Shown: one piece after another, positions 7,580 to 14,936 of the stretch | Position numbering within the stretch: position 1 is the first letter of the stretch | Layout of the letters: each line of letters starts with the position of its first letter | Source: Geitlerinema sp. P-1104 | Lineage (GTDB): Bacteria > Cyanobacteriota > Cyanobacteriia > Cyanobacteriales > Geitlerinemataceae | Direction: 5' to 3' | Assembly: GCA_012911965.1 (NCBI GenBank) | Contig: SMDP01000018.1 | Coordinates: forward strand, 1-34,691 | Length of the DNA stretch: 34,691 bases | Made by a program: the position numbers and the translations under genes | Notes under the pieces: generated by a model | What the model saw: only the letters and a program-made list of their open reading frames with translations | The model's database searches: none | Told to the model about the DNA's origin: nothing

Positions 7580-8298
7580 GAATTCTATTCTCCCAAAAGA
7601 TATTTATAGGTGAGTTCGATGGGACTTGCTCCCGTTTTCTGTAAACGAACTCTTAACAAGTTTTACCGAGACGAATGCTGCCTGTTTGAGGACAGCAACG
7701 CTCCTTGAACATGAGAACTCGGCATTCTCCTGTGGTTTCCATCTCTGGAGGTTTACCACTCACTAGAAAATGCCACACCGGACAATCTTACGATATTTCC
7801 GGACGTTTCGCTGTCAAGCTGTCATCAAAAGTTTTTAGGATGATTTGAGTGAGCGAAACCCAGGAGAACGCGACTTGACAGGTTTATTGTCAAGTCTCCC
7901 ATAGATAGAAGTCACAATCAAGATAGCTCCCAAGGTTTAACCCTGACTGTTGGCCAGCCTGTTGATGTCCAAGAGCAGCGTCTGTTCGGTTCGGGTAAAA
8001 GTGTATCAGAGGTCGGCTGCCGTTCAACCCCACAGGAGAGAAGTTTCGTTAAGTTTTGCTGCTTGTCCATGGTGGTCTCGGCTCTCGGTGAGGCAAGGCT
8101 GAGACTGAGGGAGTTTCTTCAGTTTCATTCAGGGAGGGGTTGGAAACGGGAAATCTAGGAAAACTTGCCTGAAATTGTCAGGCTTGGGTTGAAAACCGAT
8201 GCAGATATGCCAGACTGGTGGGCGAACTCCCTTAATCTTGAGGGAAAACTCGGCAATGACCAGTGTAGGGATATCTTTCTAGATATTATTTTCCTTGG
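7580..8298. other. 719-nt gene-free region between divergent glpX and the TpsB gene
   Basis: The longest non-coding stretch in the window. No credible ORF, tRNA or known RNA family was recognised. It holds three hairpins, listed separately where notable: 7872-7896, 8075-8105 (GTCTCGGC with GCTGAGAC, one G-U pair) and 8167-8183 (GCCTGA-aattg-TCAGGC). A TATAAA-like -10 for glpX lies at 7603-7608. It is long enough for long leaders or a small RNA, but I see no direct proof of either. Confidence 0.6.
7872..7903 (+). promoter_or_regulatory. Perfect inverted repeat overlapping a consensus -35 box
   Basis: GACTTGACA (7872-7880) and TGTCAAGTC (7888-7896) form a perfect 9-bp inverted repeat around GGTTTAT. 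The left arm contains the consensus -35 TTGACA (7875-7880), and a weak -10 (CCCATA/CATAGA) lies 17-19 nt downstream. This could be an operator over a promoter reading toward the TpsB gene, or simply a hairpin. There is no T-run, so an intrinsic terminator is unlikely. Confidence 0.4.
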
Positions 8299-10053
8299 AT
8301 GGGCAAAGATAAGCAGGACAGTTACGATTCCTTGGGAATCCTGGTGATGGGGATGACAGTTGCGGCGATGGTTTTGCCGTTTCCTGTACTGGCCATGGGA
8401 ACTGGGACTCCCCAGACAGCCACCCCCTATGATTTGGCTCAAGTTCGTCCAGTCCCGGAGGCCCCATTTCCTGAGTTGGGGGATCCCGAGCCATTACCGC
8501 CACCGGAGGAGTTGTTACAACCCCGTCCCGATGAAGACGCTGATGGAGGCCTCGATCGCCTGGAGGGGAGGCTAGAGGTGCGCGGCTATCGTGTCGAAGG
8601 AAGTAGCCGTTTTACGGCTGAGGACTTTGCGCCGATCTTGGAACCGTTTATTGGTGAGATGTCGTTTGCTGATTTACTGCAAGCTCGTTCAGCCGTTACC
8701 CAGTTCTATGTTGAGCGCGGTTACATTACCTCTGGGGCGTTACTCCCACCTCAAACCATTGAAGATGGGATTGTGACGATTCAGGTCGTTGAGGGGGCCT
8801 TGGAGGATATTGTGGTGACGGGCGATCGCCGTCTGAACCCAGAGTATGTGCGATCGCGTCTGAATTTAGCGGCCCAAACCCCTCTCAATATCGATGACCT
8901 CCTCGAAGCTTTACAGTTGTTACAACTCGATCCGCTGATTGAGAATCTCTCGGCGGAACTTTCGGCCAGTCCTCGTCCAGGGTTTAATCTGCTAGAGGTG
9001 GATATTAGCGAAGCCCCCAGTTTTCGGCCGTTGCTGAGGATTGACAGCGGGCGATCGCCGACGGTGGGGGCCTATCGCGGTACGGTGGAACTCCGGGAAG
9101 CCAACTTGACGGGCTGGGGCGATCGCGCCCGCCTCAGCTACAGTGGCACTGAGGGCAGTCATGAACTGCAAGCCGGCTACCGTTTCCCTATCAATCCCCG
9201 CAATGGAACCCTGGAAACCTCCTTTCGCATTACGGGGAGTGAAATTATTGAACGTCCATTTGATGAGTTGAATCTCACCGCTGACTCTCGGGATTTTGAA
9301 CTTACCTATCGTCAACCCCTTCATCGCACCCCCGGCCAGGAGTTCGCCCTAGGCTTCACCTTCTCCCGTCGGGAAAGTGAAACGTCGTTATTAGAGGAAC
9401 CCTTTCCCCTCTCGGTGGGGGCTAATGATCAAGGGGAAACTCGTCTATCGGTGTTCCGATTCTTTCAGGAATGGACGCAACGGGGATCTCAGGAAGTCTT
9501 GGCGGCGCGATCGCAGTTCAATTGGGGGATTCCCATTTTCGGCAATGACACTATCAACAGCAGCCAACCGGATGGCCGCTTTTTCAATTGGCGAGGACAA
9601 GCCCAATATCTGCGCTTGTTGGCCCCCAACGGAACTTCGCTATTATTGCGTTCTGATGTGCAACTGTCAGCCACCTCTATGGTTCCCCTAGAACGCTTTG
9701 GTTTAGGGGGGAACTTTAGTGTACGGGGGTATAGCCAAGACTTTCTCTTAGCCGATAGTGGCCTGTTCGCCTCAGCAGAAGTGCGATTCCCCATCTGGAC
9801 AGCCAATGGGGGAGAGAATCGGCTGGAACTGCGGCCCTTTGTGGATGTTGGCACGGTTTGGAATCAGGGAGATTCCACGGTGGATACCAACACTCTCGCC
9901 TCAATGGGGTTAGGGCTTCAGTTAGGGTTGGGCGATCGCTTTTCGGCCAAACTCGACTGGGGTATTCCCCTGGTGAGTGTCGAAGAACGGGAAAACCGCG
10001 ACCTCTTCCAGCGTCAGGAACTCTATTTTCAGCTTGAATGGCAACCCTTTTGA
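8299..10053 (+). CDS. TpsB/ShlB-FhaC family outer-membrane transporter (POTRA + 16-strand barrel)
   Basis: A 584-aa outer-membrane protein of the Omp85/TpsB superfamily. A signal peptide (about 1-32, ending VLA) precedes a Pro/Glu-rich linker (45-80). Two POTRA-like domains follow (about 90-170 and 170-250, with VRGYRVEGSSRFTAEDF and VEGALEDIVVTGDRRL), then a beta-barrel to the C-terminus. The barrel carries the lid-lock motif VRGY at 475-478 and ends in Phe, as outer-membrane proteins do. TpsB proteins export a partner TpsA with a haemagglutination-type secretion domain, but no TpsA gene lies nearby. The start at 8299 lacks an obvious Shine-Dalgarno; ATG 8347 is an alternative but would shorten the signal peptide. 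Just after the stop, GAGGCGATT is repeated in tandem. Confidence 0.92.
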   Translation: MGKDKQDSYDSLGILVMGMTVAAMVLPFPVLAMGTGTPQTATPYDLAQVRPVPEAPFPELGDPEPLPPPEELLQPRPDEDADGGLDRLEGRLEVRGYRVEGSSRFTAEDFAPILEPFIGEMSFADLLQARSAVTQFYVERGYITSGALLPPQTIEDGIVTIQVVEGALEDIVVTGDRRLNPEYVRSRLNLAAQTPLNIDDLLEALQLLQLDPLIENLSAELSASPRPGFNLLEVDISEAPSFRPLLRIDSGRSPTVGAYRGTVELREANLTGWGDRARLSYSGTEGSHELQAGYRFPINPRNGTLETSFRITGSEIIERPFDELNLTADSRDFELTYRQPLHRTPGQEFALGFTFSRRESETSLLEEPFPLSVGANDQGETRLSVFRFFQEWTQRGSQEVLAARSQFNWGIPIFGNDTINSSQPDGRFFNWRGQAQYLRLLAPNGTSLLLRSDVQLSATSMVPLERFGLGGNFSVRGYSQDFLLADSGLFASAEVRFPIWTANGGENRLELRPFVDVGTVWNQGDSTVDTNTLASMGLGLQLGLGDRFSAKLDWGIPLVSVEERENRDLFQRQELYFQLEWQPF

Positions 10054-10070
10054 GGCGATTTTGAGGCGAT

Positions 10071-10733
10071 TTAAGCGGATTTGACGAGGGTTTTCTCCCC
10101 AATCACTGCATAAAAGGGGTCAGCCCCGGCAAATCCCATCATCTGTAGGATGCTGGGAACGTCGGAGGTTTTGGCAATCACCTCAGGTGCTGCAAAACCG
10201 GGAACGGCTTGAAAATAGCGTTTCACCAATTGCACTCGACTGGCTTCACTTCCCTCTCGCCAGGCTTGAATGGCTTTTTGGTAAAACATCCGGTTGGAGA
10301 AGCTGACGATGGCCAATCCGCCGGGTTTGAGGATGCGGTGCATTTCGGCGAAAACCTCCTCAGGATGTTGCAGATACTGCACCGAGACGGCGTTGAGAAC
10401 CGCATCAAACTGCTCATCGCCATAGGGCAGTTTAGAGTTGTGATTTAGGTTCTGGACGATGTAATGGTCTAATTGGGGGTTTTTCGCCAGTTCAGCCTCG
10501 TTCATCCCATGACCCTCGACATGAGTAAAGGGGATATCCTCGGGAAGATGGGATACCCAGCTACTCATGAGGTCGAGGATGTGGCTGTTGGCTTGCAGGC
10601 GATCGCGATACAATTGCGTCAGTTGGTCGATGAAGCTCTCATCGACATGGGTGACGAAGCGGGGCATTTCGTAGAATCGAGCATCATCGCTACTGTCGAG
10701 TTTGCTGCGATCGCGGTCTTTTAAAATTCCCAT
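10071..10733 (-). CDS. Class I SAM-dependent methyltransferase-like protein
   Basis: A 220-aa soluble protein with a Rossmann methyltransferase fold. The post-motif signature QYLQHPEEVFAEMHRILKPG is typical of the UbiE/Methyltransf_11 group. The SAM-binding motif I is unusual: ILDLMSSWVSHLP (52-64) where most members have a GxGxG loop. The substrate is unknown. The N-terminal segment FYEMPRFVTHVDESFI may be family-specific. ATG at 10733 is transcribed divergently from the DoxX gene across 68 nt. Its end converges on the TpsB gene with a 17-nt gap. Confidence 0.85.
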   Translation of the reverse strand: MGILKDRDRSKLDSSDDARFYEMPRFVTHVDESFIDQLTQLYRDRLQANSHILDLMSSWVSHLPEDIPFTHVEGHGMNEAELAKNPQLDHYIVQNLNHNSKLPYGDEQFDAVLNAVSVQYLQHPEEVFAEMHRILKPGGLAIVSFSNRMFYQKAIQAWREGSEASRVQLVKRYFQAVPGFAAPEVIAKTSDVPSILQMMGFAGADPFYAVIGEKTLVKSA

Positions 10734-10774
10734 GGCCGTGAAGATTTATGTCAGGTAGCAAGGATCAATTTGTT

Positions 10775-10793
10775 TATAATTCATTATAAGGAG
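10775..10793 (+). promoter_or_regulatory. -10 box and Shine-Dalgarno of the DoxX gene
   Basis: A consensus TATAAT (10775-10780) and AAGGAG (10788-10793) precede the ATG at 10802; the Shine-Dalgarno spacing of 8 nt decides this start. With only about 20 nt from -10 to start codon the leader would be very short. The minus strand carries its own TATAAT (10783-10788), suitable for the divergent methyltransferase gene. No good -35 is visible. Confidence 0.5.
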
Positions 10794-10801
10794 TTCAGAC
10801 C

Positions 10802-11185
10802 ATGAATTACATCCCCGTGGTTGCTCGCTTTTTTTTGGCGGTTATTTTTCTGCGAGCTGGCATTTCTAAAATCTTGGGTTTCGCCGGAGTTGCGACCATG
10901 ATGGAGAACGCCGGACTACCCTTTCCCGAAGTGTTGCTAGTGGGAACAATTGTCTTTCAGATCTTGGGAAGTTTATCATTGATTTTGGGCTATAAAACTC
11001 GGATTGGGGTTATTTTACTCATTATTTTCATTGTTCCTACTAGCTTTATTTTTCATAATCCAACTGACCCGACAGAAACAACTAACTTCTTTAAAAATTT
11101 AGGGTTGTTAGGAGGGTTAATGATGACTCTCTATTCTGGTGCTGGTCCGGTGAGTATTGACGATCGCCTAGCAGGATATCGGTAG
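10802..11185 (+). CDS. DoxX family membrane protein
   Basis: A 127-aa protein with four hydrophobic segments (about 5-22, 42-62, 66-86 and 98-115) and the DoxX signature FLRAGISKILGF near the N-terminus. DoxX proteins are small inner-membrane proteins tied to quinone or thiosulfate redox chemistry and oxidative stress in other bacteria; the role here cannot be read from sequence. A strong AAGGAG ribosome site fixes the start. Upstream and downstream neighbours do not point to a pathway. The gene is A+T-richer than its surroundings and has fewer HIP1 sites. Confidence 0.88.
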   Translation: MNYIPVVARFFLAVIFLRAGISKILGFAGVATMMENAGLPFPEVLLVGTIVFQILGSLSLILGYKTRIGVILLIIFIVPTSFIFHNPTDPTETTNFFKNLGLLGGLMMTLYSGAGPVSIDDRLAGYR

Positions 11186-11204
11186 GAGAAAGCAATAGGC
11201 AATA

Positions 11205-11224
11205 GTAGGGGCGTACCCTTGTGG
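11205..11224 (+). repeat. Dispersed 20-bp repeat, copy A
   Basis: GTAGGGGCGTACCCTTGTGG is identical to 30446-30465, and both are preceded by an AGCAAT block. It is a short dispersed intergenic repeat of unknown function lying just upstream of the paired 72-bp palindromes. Confidence 0.7.
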
Positions 11225-11240
11225 TCGCCCTACCACAGGG

Positions 11241-11312
11241 GTAGGGTGCGTTCTGGCTCAACATCATTGTAAACTTTGCAATTGCCAGTTAAACTTGCCA
11301 GAACGCACCGCT
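11241..11312 (+). repeat. 72-bp palindromic repeat, copy 1
   Basis: The ends form a perfect 13-bp inverted repeat (GGTGCGTTCTGGC and GCCAGAACGCACC), with a 40-nt interior containing the palindrome GCAATTGC. Copy 2 at 11330-11401 is a direct repeat with two substitutions in 72 nt. A divergent third copy, inverted, lies at 14841-14912. The size and terminal repeats suggest a REP- or MITE-like hairpin element. The element sits between DoxX and the dehydrogenase gene. Confidence 0.85.
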
Positions 11313-11329
11313 AGAAATAGGCAAAAGGA

Positions 11330-11401
11330 GTAGGGTGCGTCCTGGCTCAATATCATTGTAAACTTTGCAATTGCCAGTTAAACTTGCCAGAACGCACCGC
11401 T
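11330..11401 (+). repeat. 72-bp palindromic repeat, copy 2
   Basis: A direct repeat of 11241-11312, differing at two positions (TTCTGG to TCCTGG, AACATC to AATATC). The first change puts one mismatch in the 13-bp terminal stem. The 17-nt spacer between the copies includes AAATAGGCAAAAGG, similar to the AATAGGCAATAG sequence preceding copy A of the 20-bp repeat, so a larger unit may have been duplicated. Confidence 0.85.
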
Positions 11402-11446
11402 CGCTATGGAATCGTTATTATCATAATTCAAGGAGTCACAAAAATC

Positions 11447-12307
11447 ATGAAAATTGGCATTTTAGGAACCGGCTTAATGGGGCAACCCATGGCACTCAAA
11501 CTACTAGAATCCAACTATGACATCATCGCCTATAACCGCACCGCCGCCAAACTAGATCCCATTAAAGCCGCTGGGGGCGCGATCGCATCCTCTCCCGTCG
11601 AGGTTCTCCAAGAGGCGGATTGTCTCATCACCATGCTCACCAATGCCGAGGCCATTCGCGAAACCCTCCTCAGCGACGCAGCGAAAGCCAAATGGACGGG
11701 CAAAACCTTAATCCAAATGGCAACCATTGCCCCCAGTGAAAGTCAAACCCTACAACACGACATTGAAGCGGCGGGAGGGGCGTATCTCGAAGCTCCGGTT
11801 TTGGGAAGTATTCCCCAAGTCAAAACCGGCGAATTATTGGTCATGGTGGGGGCAACTCCGAGCTTGTTTGAGCAATGTTTGCCTGTTTTACAAGTGTTTG
11901 GCAAGGAGCCGGTTTTACTGGGCGAAGTGGGTAGTGGTTCCGCCGTGAAATTAGCCATGAATCAACTGATTGGCTCTCTCACAGCGGCGTTTGCTGGAAG
12001 TTTAGCCATGGTTCACCAGCAAGGAATTGACATTGAGGCGTTTATGGAAATTGTCCGCCAAAGTGCCTTGTATGCTCCCACCTTTGATAAGAAACTCTCG
12101 CGGATGATGGCGGGAAATTATGAGAATCCTAATTTCCCCAGTAAGCATTTATTGAAGGATATGAATCTGTTTAGCCGCGAAGCTGAAGCGATGGGGATTG
12201 ATGCACAGTTGAGTCAGGCGGTGTCGCAAGTGGTGGAACAGGCGATCGCCCAAGGTTTGGCGGATTCTGACTATTCGGCGTTGTTTGAGGCGGTGAAAGG
12301 AGGTTAA
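11447..12307 (+). CDS. NAD(P)-dependent beta-hydroxyacid dehydrogenase (HIBADH/GLYR family)
   Basis: A 286-aa cytoplasmic oxidoreductase. The N-terminal Rossmann motif GILGTGLMGQPMA (4-16) binds NAD(P). LEAPVLGS (114-121) is the substrate signature, and GSGSAVKLAMNQ (162-173) carries the catalytic Lys168 and Asn172. Family members reduce 3-hydroxyisobutyrate, tartronate semialdehyde, glyoxylate or succinic semialdehyde; glyoxylate/succinic semialdehyde reductase-like activity is one possibility here but not provable. The start ATG 11447 is preceded by AAGGAG 11 nt upstream; the longer reading from 11384 would begin inside the second palindromic repeat and is rejected. It is followed by mutS2 on the same strand after 91 nt. 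Confidence 0.9.
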   Translation: MKIGILGTGLMGQPMALKLLESNYDIIAYNRTAAKLDPIKAAGGAIASSPVEVLQEADCLITMLTNAEAIRETLLSDAAKAKWTGKTLIQMATIAPSESQTLQHDIEAAGGAYLEAPVLGSIPQVKTGELLVMVGATPSLFEQCLPVLQVFGKEPVLLGEVGSGSAVKLAMNQLIGSLTAAFAGSLAMVHQQGIDIEAFMEIVRQSALYAPTFDKKLSRMMAGNYENPNFPSKHLLKDMNLFSREAEAMGIDAQLSQAVSQVVEQAIAQGLADSDYSALFEAVKGG

Positions 12308-12331
12308 CCCATGACGGCGATCGCCCGGCCA

Positions 12332-12361
12332 TTGTTGAACTGCCGCAATTCTCGATAGAAT
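12332..12361 (+). promoter_or_regulatory. Candidate sigma-70-type promoter of mutS2
   Basis: TTGTTG (12332-12337) and TAGAAT (12356-12361) are separated by 18 nt, 38 nt before the mutS2 start. Each hexamer matches consensus at four or five of six positions. This is the best promoter-like pair seen in front of a gene in this part of the window. Confidence 0.4.
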
Positions 12362-12398
12362 AACAAGACCACTACCGTCATACCTCACTAAGCTGATC

Positions 12399-14810
12399 TT
12401 GATTCGCGAAGAAACCCTCAATCTCCTGGAATGGCAACGGCTTTGCCAACATCTCTCCACCTTCGCCGCCACTAAAATCGGGGCGATCGCCGCTCGACAA
12501 CTGGCCATCCCCGGCGATCGCCAACACAGCCAACAGCTTCTGCAACAAACCCAGGAAGCCTATGGGTTGGACATGAGTCCTCAAGATAGCTTGACATTTG
12601 GCGGCATTCGTGATATATGGGAACCCCTAGAACGGGCCGAGATTGGCGGGATGTTGCAGGGAGACGAACTCCTGAACATCGCCACCACCCTCTCCGGGGC
12701 GCGACAACTGCGGCGAGTCATTGATAACACTGAATTAGAGGTTCCGGTGTTACGAGCCTTGGTGTCGGAATTACGCACCTATCCCGACTTAGAACAAGAG
12801 ATTCATCATTGTATCGACGAACGGGGAGACGTCGCTGATCGCGCCAGCCCCCAACTCGAAGGTATCCGACGCCAACTCAAACAGGTGCGCGATCGCATCT
12901 ACCAAACCCTCAACCGCATCATTCAGCGTCAGGGAAGCGCCCTGCAAGAACATCTCATCACCAGTCGCGGCGATCGCTTTGTCTTGCCCGTCAAAGCGCC
13001 CCAAAAAGAGAAAATTCCAGGGATTGTTCATGACAGTTCCGCCACCGGGGCCACCCTCTATATCGAACCTCGGGCGATCGTCAACGAGAACAACCAACTG
13101 CGAACCCTCCAGCGACAAGAGAAAAACGCAGAAGAAGTGGTGTTACGCAAACTCAGCCAAAGCATCGCCGAGGTCATTCCCGATTTAGAACGGTTGTTGG
13201 CGATCGTCACCCAACTGGATTTAGCCACAGCCCGCGCCCGCTATAGCATCTGGTTAAACGCCAACCCACCGCGATTTGTCGACGCGACGCAAGCCACGGA
13301 ACTGCGCCAACTGCGTCATCCCCTCTTAGTTTGGCAAGAAAAGCATGAACAGGGGAATGCGGTGGTTCCCATTAACGTCTCCATGTCGCCGGATATCCGC
13401 GTTGTCACGATTACGGGGCCAAATACCGGGGGTAAAACCGTCACCTTGAAAACCCTCGGCTTAGCCATGTTGATGGCCAAAGTGGGTTTGTTTATTCCGG
13501 CGCGGGAACCGGTGGAACTGCCCTGGTTCTCGCAAGTGTTGGCGGATATCGGTGATGAACAATCTATTGAACAGAGTTTATCCACGTTTTCGGGTCATAT
13601 TCGCCGCATTAGTCGCATTTTAGAAGCGGTGGCTGAGGATGAAAATGCCCTGGTGTTGTTGGATGAAGTGGGCGCGGGAACCGATCCTTCTGAGGGGAGT
13701 GCGTTGGCGATCGCCCTCTTGCAATATCTGAGCGATCGCGCCCGTTTGACGGTGGCCACCACTCACTTTGGCGAGTTAAAGGCCCTGAAATATGAGGATT
13801 CCCGGTTTGAGAATGCCTCAGTGGAGTTTGACGACGAGAGTTTGTCGCCCACCTATCGCCTGTTATGGGGGATTCCGGGCCGTTCCAACGCCATGCAGAT
13901 TGCCCGACGACTGGGGTTAGCTGCCGATGTGGTGGATTTGGCTCAAAGTTATATCCGTTCGGGGATTAGCGTCGATGTCAATGAAACCATCGCTGAGTTG
14001 GAAGCACAACGGCGGCGACAGGAAACCAAAGCCGATGAAGCCAGTCAGATTGTGGCCCAGGCGGAACGGTTAAATCAGGAAATTAGTGAGAAAGCCGAAC
14101 AGTTACGCCGTCGGGAGGAAAACCTGAAACTGCAACAGGAACAGGCGGTTCAGGCGGCCATTGATGAGGCGAAAGCGGAAATTGCTAAAGTGATTCGTCG
14201 CTTGCAACAGGGCCATGCGACGGCTCAGGATGCCCAGAAAGCCACCGAGGCCATGGAGCGCATTCGGCAGCAACGGCTCCCCAGTGCCTCGAAACCGCCG
14301 AAACCGAAGCCGGGATTTGCCCCGAAGGTGGGCGATCGCGTGCGGATTCCCCGGTTAGGGCAAACGGCGGAAGTGTTGGCCATTGAGAAAGAGGGTGAGT
14401 TAACGGTACGCTTCGGCTTAATGAAGATGGAGGTTCCCCTGGCGGATGTGGAGTCGTTATCTGGGGAAAAACCAGATCTACCACAGCCGAAAGCGAAGGC
14501 CAACCCTCAAAAATCCAGTCAAACGGCGGCCCCGGCGGCTACGGTGAAAACGGCCCCCCTTGTACGCACCTCGCAAAATACCCTGGATGTGCGGGGAAGT
14601 CGGGTGCATGAAGCTGAACCTCGGTTAGAGGAGGCGATCGCTCAGGCGGTTCCGGTTGGGGGTGCGTTGTGGATTATTCATGGCAAGGGAACCGGGAAGT
14701 TACGAGAGGGGGTTCATGAGATTTTGGGGCGATCGCCTCATATTAAAAACTTCGAGTTAGCCCCCCAGAAAGAAGGTGGTGCGGGGGTGACGGTGGCCTA
14801 TATCAAGTGA
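12399..14810 (+). CDS. mutS2: MutS2 / ribosome-collision ATPase with Smr domain
   Basis: An 803-aa protein with MutS core and clamp helices (1-320), an ABC-type ATPase with Walker A TGPNTGGKT (339-347) and Walker B LVLLDEVGAGTDPSEGS (near 417-433), a long coiled coil (about 505-615), a KOW-like segment (about 635-690), and a C-terminal Smr domain. The Smr motifs LDVRG (near 729) and HGKGTGKLR (near 760) are both intact. MutS2 lacks the mismatch-recognition domain of MutS; it suppresses recombination in some bacteria and splits or cleaves collided ribosomes in others. The start is a TTG at 12399, since the preserved N-terminus IREETLNLLEWQ begins there. No good Shine-Dalgarno is visible. Confidence 0.95.
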   Translation: MIREETLNLLEWQRLCQHLSTFAATKIGAIAARQLAIPGDRQHSQQLLQQTQEAYGLDMSPQDSLTFGGIRDIWEPLERAEIGGMLQGDELLNIATTLSGARQLRRVIDNTELEVPVLRALVSELRTYPDLEQEIHHCIDERGDVADRASPQLEGIRRQLKQVRDRIYQTLNRIIQRQGSALQEHLITSRGDRFVLPVKAPQKEKIPGIVHDSSATGATLYIEPRAIVNENNQLRTLQRQEKNAEEVVLRKLSQSIAEVIPDLERLLAIVTQLDLATARARYSIWLNANPPRFVDATQATELRQLRHPLLVWQEKHEQGNAVVPINVSMSPDIRVVTITGPNTGGKTVTLKTLGLAMLMAKVGLFIPAREPVELPWFSQVLADIGDEQSIEQSLSTFSGHIRRISRILEAVAEDENALVLLDEVGAGTDPSEGSALAIALLQYLSDRARLTVATTHFGELKALKYEDSRFENASVEFDDESLSPTYRLLWGIPGRSNAMQIARRLGLAADVVDLAQSYIRSGISVDVNETIAELEAQRRRQETKADEASQIVAQAERLNQEISEKAEQLRRREENLKLQQEQAVQAAIDEAKAEIAKVIRRLQQGHATAQDAQKATEAMERIRQQRLPSASKPPKPKPGFAPKVGDRVRIPRLGQTAEVLAIEKEGELTVRFGLMKMEVPLADVESLSGEKPDLPQPKAKANPQKSSQTAAPAATVKTAPLVRTSQNTLDVRGSRVHEAEPRLEEAIAQAVPVGGALWIIHGKGTGKLREGVHEILGRSPHIKNFELAPQKEGGAGVTVAYIK

Positions 14811-14840
14811 TGATTGTGGCCTGGCGGGGGATTGCCGGGG

Positions 14841-14912
14841 GCGGTGCGTTCCGGCAAGTTCTATCGAGTTGCTCAAGGTTCGAGATAGATTGATGCCGGA
14901 ACAGCACCCTAC
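14841..14912 (-). repeat. 72-bp palindromic repeat family, copy 3 (divergent, inverted)
   Basis: Read on the minus strand it begins GTAGGGTGC and ends AACTTGCCGGAACGCACCGC, closely matching the ends of the copies at 11241 and 11330. The interior differs but has its own stem (TCTATC with GATAGA). The outer arms GGTGCGTTCCGGC and GCCGGAACAGCACC pair with one bulge. It lies between the convergent mutS2 and mscS genes and could end both transcripts. Confidence 0.7.
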
Positions 14913-14936
14913 CGATTCTTCAGGTTCACGACAGTT

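Noticed and set aside
7580..8298. tRNA, 6S RNA, SRP RNA or riboswitch in the long gap
   Set aside because: I looked for cloverleaf arms and conserved cores and found none; only isolated hairpins are present.
8165..8347. A 60-aa frame overlapping the TpsB start
   Set aside because: It begins in a hairpin, overlaps the signal peptide coding region in another frame, and shows no recognisable features.
11384..11446. N-terminal extension of the beta-hydroxyacid dehydrogenase
   Set aside because: It would start within the second 72-bp palindrome, and the AAGGAG site places the start at 11447.
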